Positions 6,487-9,348 of a stretch of DNA of 9,348 bases are shown piece after piece. Under the pieces are notes generated by a model, which worked only from the letters and a program-made list of their open reading frames with translations, was not told where the DNA came from and did not search any database. Both the position numbers and the translations under genes were made by a program. The stretch's first letter is position 1; each line of letters starts with the position of its first letter. The stretch is from an uncultured Atopobium sp. (GTDB lineage Bacteria > Actinomycetota > Coriobacteriia > Coriobacteriales > Atopobiaceae): the NCBI GenBank assembly GCA_946647055.1, contig CAMPCT010000065.1:1-9348 (forward strand), written 5' to 3'.

Positions 6487-7014
6487 TCAGTATGGTTCCC
6501 CCAGGGGTCTGAGCTGCTTGAGCCGGTACCACATGAGCTGCTTTGCGCGTGGGTCCGCGAGGGACTCCTCGAAGCCGCCCAGGTTGAGGACGCGCATGCC
6601 AAGGACATGCGTGACGACACCCGGGACGAGCATCGCCGCATCGAAGTCCTCCAAGCGGGCGAGCTCGTCGGAGAGCGCGTCACGGACCGACGTGGCGGCC
6701 TCGTCGTCGCAGACGACGACCGTGCCGGGGTCGAGCGTGAGCACCGCCTGCCGCAGAAGCATGGGGTCGAGGGCATTCCCCGCAGCATCGATGGTGGAGA
6801 GGGCCATCCAGTCCTCGGGCGCGTAGCCCAAGGCCCCAAACGCCGCACGCAGGGCGACACCATCGTCGCCCGAGAGCGGCACCCTCCCCCTCTCGGCCTT
6901 GACGATGAGGATGCTCGAGAACGCGTTGCCGTCGGACAGGACACCGGCCTCGGAGAGCCGTCCCAGCTCCTCCCGGGCCTTGGCGAGATACGCCTCATGC
7001 CTGTCGACCTGCAC
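6487..7014 (-). CDS. Conserved-looking protein of unknown function upstream of metF
   Basis: I do not recognise this 175-residue protein. It is soluble, with no signal peptide or membrane segment. It begins with a charged helix (about 5-22) and appears to have an alpha/beta core: SSILIVKA (33-40), GYAPEDWMALSTI (63-75), PGTVVVCDDEAA (96-107). It ends with RAKQLMWYRLKQLRPLGEPY (156-175). The 'P-x-hydrophobic run-x-A' strand and the tail are faintly reminiscent of the C-terminal half of uracil-DNA glycosylase-fold proteins, but I see no catalytic motif and do not assign that function. The start could be GTG 7014 (10 bases from GGAGG) or GTG 7020 (4 bases away), giving 175 or 177 residues. It precedes metF by 48 bp on the same strand. 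Codon bias matches its neighbours, which supports a real gene. Confidence 0.78.
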   Translation of the reverse strand: MQVDRHEAYLAKAREELGRLSEAGVLSDGNAFSSILIVKAERGRVPLSGDDGVALRAAFGALGYAPEDWMALSTIDAAGNALDPMLLRQAVLTLDPGTVVVCDDEAATSVRDALSDELARLEDFDAAMLVPGVVTHVLGMRVLNLGGFEESLADPRAKQLMWYRLKQLRPLGEPY

Positions 7015-7035
7015 CGCCACCCATCCTCCAATGAC

Positions 7036-7083
7036 CAAAAGGGGACGTTTCCCTTTGCGTCTGACGCAAAGGGGACAGACCTT
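7036..7083. repeat. Palindromic element with AAAGGGGAC direct repeats, in the leader of the unknown gene
   Basis: Arms CCCTTTGCGT (7051-7060) and ACGCAAAGGG (7064-7073) form a perfect 10-bp stem with a three-base loop. A competing stem pairs AAAGGG (7038-7043) with CCCTTT (7051-7056). AAAGGGGAC occurs twice in direct orientation, at 7038-7046 and 7068-7076, 30 bp apart. The right part, CAAAGGGGACAGACCTT (7067-7083), resembles CAAAGGTAACAGGTACCTT at 1155-1173, so the element appears related to the palindromes around nagA. It ends about six bases before the GGAGG of the minus-strand gene and would fold in that mRNA's leader. Confidence 0.7.
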
Positions 7084-7111
7084 CGCCGCCCCATACCGCA
7101 ACGCTGGGAAG

Positions 7112-7117
7112 ATTGTA
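7112..7117 (-). promoter_or_regulatory. Possible -10 box for the unknown gene and met cluster
   Basis: On the minus strand 7117-7112 reads TACAAT, a good sigma-70-type -10 hexamer, about 100 bases before the GTG start. No convincing -35 lies at the usual distance. If used, the transcript would begin near 7105 and carry the palindrome at 7036-7083 in its leader. The assignment is tentative. Confidence 0.35.
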
Positions 7118-7162
7118 CCGCGCGCTTCCAAGCTTGAGGGTGTAGGTTGGCGCCTCGCGGGG

Positions 7163-7168
7163 TATAAG
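7163..7168 (+). promoter_or_regulatory. Possible -10 box for trxA
   Basis: TATAAG at 7163-7168 is a reasonable -10 hexamer, 54 bases before the trxA start. The best-placed -35 (TGTAGG, 7141-7146, 16-bp spacer) is weak. Otherwise 7084-7222 shows nothing but this and the divergent promoter candidate. Confidence 0.35.
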
Positions 7169-7222
7169 CCGTTAAGAACGCAGACAACGCGGCGGCATGC
7201 CGCACGAACAGGGAGGACTCCC

Positions 7223-7540
7223 ATGGCAGCTGAGATTACCACCGCAACCTTCGACCAGATCGTCAATGGCTCCGACAAACCCGTGCTGGTTGACTTCTGG
7301 GCGACCTGGTGCGGCCCCTGCCGCGCGCTTGGCCCCATCATCGAGGAGATCGGCAACGAGATGGCCGACAAGCTCGCGGTCTACAAGTGCAACGTCGATG
7401 ACGAGGGCGACCTCGCCATGAAGTTTGGCATCGTCTCCATCCCCACGCTCATCCTCTTCAAGGGCGGACAGCCGGTCCACACCATGGTGGGCGGCCGTCC
7501 CAAGGCGGCGCTGGTCGAGGAGATCGAGGCCAACCTGTAG
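7223..7540 (+). CDS. trxA: Thioredoxin
   Basis: Small cytoplasmic dithiol/disulfide reductant for ribonucleotide reductase, methionine sulfoxide reductase and other partners. The 105 residues match the classic thioredoxin length. Visible are VDFWATWCGPC (23-33) with redox cysteines Cys30 and Cys33, buried Asp24, and SIPT (72-75) with the conserved cis-Pro74. The start is ATG 7223, six bases after GGGAGGA, giving MAAEITTATF. No signal peptide is present, so it is not an exported thioredoxin. It is preceded by its own likely promoter and followed by a strong hairpin, so it is probably transcribed alone. It is not next to a thioredoxin reductase here. I see nothing abnormal in the sequence. Confidence 0.96.
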   Translation: MAAEITTATFDQIVNGSDKPVLVDFWATWCGPCRALGPIIEEIGNEMADKLAVYKCNVDDEGDLAMKFGIVSIPTLILFKGGQPVHTMVGGRPKAALVEEIEANL

Positions 7541-7568
7541 GGCTCGCCACAAAAGCGCTCGCGGCAAA

Positions 7569-7602
7569 TCCGACGCCGTCGCCCCTTGGCGACGGCGTCG
7601 GA
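7569..7602 (+). terminator. Strong 15-bp GC-rich hairpin after trxA
   Basis: Arms 7569-7583 and 7588-7602 are perfectly complementary (TCCGACGCCGTCGCC and its reverse complement) around a four-base CCTT loop. The hairpin starts 28 bases after the trxA stop. No U-run follows, which fits GC-rich actinobacterial terminators better than classical ones. It should separate trxA from the PAP2 gene, whose start is 33 bases beyond. Confidence 0.75.
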
Positions 7603-7635
7603 CGTATCATGGGAGATGATGCGAGAGGAGGTCAT

Positions 7636-8361
7636 GTGAAGCGTTCGGGACGTGAGGTCAGGTACGATGTCGCGGCACTCATCCGCGACAACCTGTGGAC
7701 CATTGCGATTGCCGTTGGCCTGGTCGTCTTCCTCGCCATCCTCGTCAACCTCCTCTCCGACGAGATTTCGCAGTTGGACACCGCCGCCTACTGGCTCTTC
7801 GTCATCAAGCTGCGCCGCGAGTGGCTCACCCCCACCATGCAGGGCTTCTCCACGCTCGCCTCGCCGGTTGGCCTGCTTGCCATGCTCATCATGGTGGGTG
7901 CGTTTGCCCCGGGCAAGCGTCCGGGATGGTGCGCGGCGACCAACTTGGTGCTGGTGGTCGTCCTCAACACCCTCATCAAGGCCATCGTCCAGCGACCGCG
8001 ACCCGACGGCTACCGTCTGGTCTCGGAGTTTGGGTACAGCTTCCCCTCCGGGCACTCGATGGTGGCCATGGCGTTCTACGGCTTTTTGGCCTGGCTGGTG
8101 TGGAAGTACGAACGCGAGAACCTCACGCGTTGGTTCTACACCTTCGTGTTCGCAGGGCTCATCCTGATGATCGGCATCAGCCGCGTCTACCTGGGCGTCC
8201 ACTACGCGAGCGACGTCATTGCCGGGTTCTTCGTGTCATTGGCCTGGCTTGCCTTCTTCACCAAGGTCATTGCCCCGCTGTTCCTGCCAGACGAGCGCGA
8301 CTTCTCGCTCGACTCACCCACGCAGCTCATGCGTCTCGAGGACCTGAAGCTCGACGACTAG
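7636..8361 (+). CDS. PAP2-family membrane phosphatase
   Basis: Integral membrane phosphatase of the PAP2 (type 2 phosphatidic acid phosphatase) family. Likely substrates are lipid phosphates such as phosphatidate, phosphatidylglycerol phosphate or undecaprenyl pyrophosphate; sequence alone does not choose. The 241 residues carry the three-part signature: K115-x6-RP (KAIVQRPRP, 115-123), FPSGHS (136-141) with His140, and SRVYLGVH (182-189) with nucleophile His189, then Asp193. About six hydrophobic segments are seen (around 21-40, 76-92, 102-118, 141-157, 166-181, 191-210), the usual topology. The start is GTG 7636 after AGGAGG; an upstream in-frame ATG at 7609 has no ribosome-binding site and sits just after the trxA hairpin. 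The acidic C-terminal tail (about 218-241) is probably cytoplasmic. I found no clear promoter in the gap after trxA. Confidence 0.92.
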   Translation: MKRSGREVRYDVAALIRDNLWTIAIAVGLVVFLAILVNLLSDEISQLDTAAYWLFVIKLRREWLTPTMQGFSTLASPVGLLAMLIMVGAFAPGKRPGWCAATNLVLVVVLNTLIKAIVQRPRPDGYRLVSEFGYSFPSGHSMVAMAFYGFLAWLVWKYERENLTRWFYTFVFAGLILMIGISRVYLGVHYASDVIAGFFVSLAWLAFFTKVIAPLFLPDERDFSLDSPTQLMRLEDLKLDD

Positions 8362-8366
8362 GTCCC

Positions 8367-8386
8367 GTCGTCGCCGCTCCGACGAC
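8367..8386. terminator. Short hairpin between convergent PAP2 and phosphoesterase genes
   Basis: GTCGTCG (8367-8373) pairs with CGACGAC (8380-8386) around a six-base loop in a 27-bp convergent gap. It could serve both transcripts, but it is short and lacks U-runs. Confidence 0.4.
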
Positions 8387-8388
8387 CG

Positions 8389-8868
8389 CTACTCCGACAG
8401 CTGGACGATCTCGGCCGAGACGACCTTCTCGTCCTGGATGAGCACGCGGGCGCAGGTGGGGCCCATCTGGGTGCGCGGAAAGGTGGGGCTGCCCGGGTTC
8501 ATGACGATGGTGCCCCAGGCCGTCGTCTCGATGAAGGGCCGGTGGGTATGGCCGCAGACCGCAACCTTGCAGGTCACGGGGTCGAGCTTCTCGCGGTAGT
8601 GGCAGACCTGCCAGCGCACGCCGCCAATGGTGACCTGCAGCAGGTTCTTGACCTCGGGCCCGTACTGGTAGCCCCAGTCGTTGTTTCCCAGGCACAGGTG
8701 GACGGGAGCAATCTGCCACAGGCGCTCGTAGTGCGAGCGCGAGCAGATGTCGCCCGCATGGACGATGACGTCCGAACCGGAGAGCTCGTCGAGCAGGCTT
8801 GCCGAGAGGTAGCCGTGCGTGTCGCTGACCACGCCAACGCGCAGAATGGGGCTGTCGCCTTCTGCCAT
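8389..8868 (-). CDS. YfcE/MJ0936-type metallophosphoesterase
   Basis: Predicted cytoplasmic metal-dependent phosphodiesterase of the small calcineurin-like family. The physiological substrate is generally unknown. The 159 residues match the family's usual size. Metal-site motifs appear in order: SDTHG (15-19; Asp16, His18), HAGD (37-40; Asp40), GNNDW (61-65; Asn62 or Asn63, Asp64), His90 in VCHYREKL, and GHTHRP (106-111; His107, His109), then NPGSPTFPR (124-132). The start chosen is ATG 8868-8866, eight bases after AAGGA. An ATG nine bases upstream would touch the ribosome-binding site, and a much longer reading frame runs through a repeat into the next gene and is rejected. It is convergent with the PAP2 gene and 76 bp downstream of the LytTR gene on the same strand, so the two may be co-transcribed. 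The gap is filled mainly by the tandem repeat. Confidence 0.92.
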   Translation of the reverse strand: MAEGDSPILRVGVVSDTHGYLSASLLDELSGSDVIVHAGDICSRSHYERLWQIAPVHLCLGNNDWGYQYGPEVKNLLQVTIGGVRWQVCHYREKLDPVTCKVAVCGHTHRPFIETTAWGTIVMNPGSPTFPRTQMGPTCARVLIQDEKVVSAEIVQLSE

Positions 8869-8887
8869 GGATAGCATCCTTCCCTGG

Positions 8888-8945
8888 AATCGAGGTCCGT
8901 CCCCGACTGTCTCCGAGACAATCGAGAACCGTCCCCAACTGTCTC
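8888..8945. repeat. Tandem 26-bp repeat with GGGGACGG core after the LytTR stop
   Basis: Two direct copies of a 26-bp unit (AATCGAGnnCCGTCCCCnAC followed by TGTCTC on plus) occupy 8888-8913 and 8920-8945, 32 bp apart, differing at only three positions. Between them TGTCT (8908-8912) pairs with AGACA (8916-8920). On the minus strand the units read GAGACAGTyGGGGACGG. The last base (8945) is the third base of the LytTR stop codon TAG (8947-8945), so the repeat begins at the stop and almost reaches the ribosome-binding site of the phosphoesterase gene. Confidence 0.75.
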
Positions 8946-9348
8946 TAGATGCCGAGGGCGCGCTTGAGCTGGACCACGCGACGCCTCGAGACCGAGATCT
9001 TCTTGCCCTCGACGCCATTGATGCCCAGCTGGAGGATGCCGCTCGACACGACCTCGACGTCCTCGACGTACTCGAGGTTCACGATGTATCCGCGATGCAC
9101 GCGGAAGAAGCCGTGCGGGGCCAGCTTGTTCTCGAGCTGGGCCAGCGAGATTGTGGAGAGGAAGCGGTCGTTGTCCGTGTAGATGCAGGAGTAGTCGTCC
9201 TTGGCCTCGATGTAGCGGATCTGGTCGATGGGGACGAGGACCTTGCGGCCGCCCTTCTCGACGGGGATGCGCTCGACGGAGGTGTGGGCGGACGTCTGCG
9301 GCTTGAGGCGCGCCTGGACCTTGTCGAGGGCACGCTCGAGGCGGTCGG
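8945..9348 (-). CDS. LytTR-family response regulator, C-terminal part (runs off right edge)
   Basis: DNA-binding transcription regulator of the LytR/AlgR type, normally a receiver domain followed by a LytTR domain. About 133 residues are visible. The first (DRLERALDKVQARLK) look like the end of a receiver domain and linker. The rest is a full LytTR domain: IPVEKGGRKVLVPIDQIRYI, then DDYSCIYT, then the hallmark HGFFRVHRGYIVNLEYV, ending in ISVSRRRVVQLKRALGI, the standard C-terminus of the family. The stop is TAG 8947-8945. Receiver phosphorylation site and cognate kinase would lie beyond the window, so its target genes cannot be named. It could also be a LytTR protein with another N-terminal domain, though the 'RLERAL' lead-in favours a receiver. 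The gene sits upstream of the phosphoesterase, with the tandem repeat between. Confidence 0.93.
   Translation of the reverse strand, partial: DRLERALDKVQARLKPQTSAHTSVERIPVEKGGRKVLVPIDQIRYIEAKDDYSCIYTDNDRFLSTISLAQLENKLAPHGFFRVHRGYIVNLEYVEDVEVVSSGILQLGINGVEGKKISVSRRRVVQLKRALGI

Noticed and set aside
7605..7610. TATCAT as a PAP2 promoter -10 box
   Set aside because: The matching -35 position falls inside the GC-rich hairpin and has no consensus-like hexamer.
7381..8202. Open frame of 273 codons on minus, opposite trxA and the PAP2 gene
   Set aside because: The sense strand carries a complete thioredoxin 3' end and PAP2 signature; the antisense protein is composition-biased.
8869..9018. N-terminal extension of the phosphoesterase through the tandem repeat into the LytTR gene
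   Set aside because: The extension is Arg/Ser-rich, antisense-like repeat translation and adds nothing found in the family; ATG 8868 has a good ribosome-binding site and gives the normal length.
1..9348. CRISPR array, tRNA or rRNA genes, integrase or transposase genes
   Set aside because: No regularly spaced repeat-spacer units, cloverleaf-like or rRNA sequences, or recombinase motifs were seen on either strand; the only repeats are the short palindromic or tandem elements listed.

Overview
The window is GC-rich, gene-dense bacterial DNA. Third codon positions are strongly G/C, GTG and TTG starts occur, and Shine-Dalgarno sites are good. The gene set (divergent pgi and nagB, a MetH without its reactivation domain plus a stand-alone reactivation protein, a LytTR regulator) and the short palindromes between genes look to me like a Coriobacteriia-type actinobacterium (Olsenella/Atopobium/Collinsella-like). 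This placement is inference, not a database result.

Layout. 1-302 (-) is the N-terminal third or less of glucose-6-phosphate isomerase. 303-414 is a divergent control region. 415-1149 (+) is nagB. A 31-bp palindromic gap separates it from the convergent nagA, 1181-2332 (-). A methionine/one-carbon block on the minus strand follows. In its transcription order it holds a conserved protein of unknown function (7014-6487), metF (6438-5569), a cobalamin-dependent methionine synthase reactivation protein (5564-4860) and metH (4867-2375), with nagA downstream. From 7021 to 7222 is a second divergent region, then trxA (7223-7540, +) and a PAP2 membrane phosphatase (7636-8361, +). Convergent to these are a YfcE/MJ0936-type metallophosphoesterase (8868-8389, -) and the C-terminal part of a LytTR response regulator (from the right edge to 8945, -).

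How the genes work together. NagA deacetylates GlcNAc-6-phosphate and NagB converts the product to fructose-6-phosphate. Pgi, transcribed divergently from nagB, interconverts fructose-6-phosphate and glucose-6-phosphate. MetF makes methyl-tetrahydrofolate, MetH uses it to methylate homocysteine, and the separate reactivation protein would rescue oxidised cobalamin on MetH. The block is therefore a compact methyl-cycle operon.

The main signal beyond ordinary genes is a set of short palindromic elements. Two copies of a 30-bp palindrome, 28/30 identical and in opposite orientation, bracket nagA. A related sequence lies in the 5' leader of the unknown gene. A different tandem repeat with a GGGGACGG core follows the LytTR stop codon. 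A long imperfect palindrome lies inside the metH reading frame, where it encodes an Ala/Ser/Pro-rich interdomain linker. Several of these abut or contain stop codons. They look like REP-type elements, and the one in metH recalls in-frame palindromic insertions. No transposase is visible in this window.
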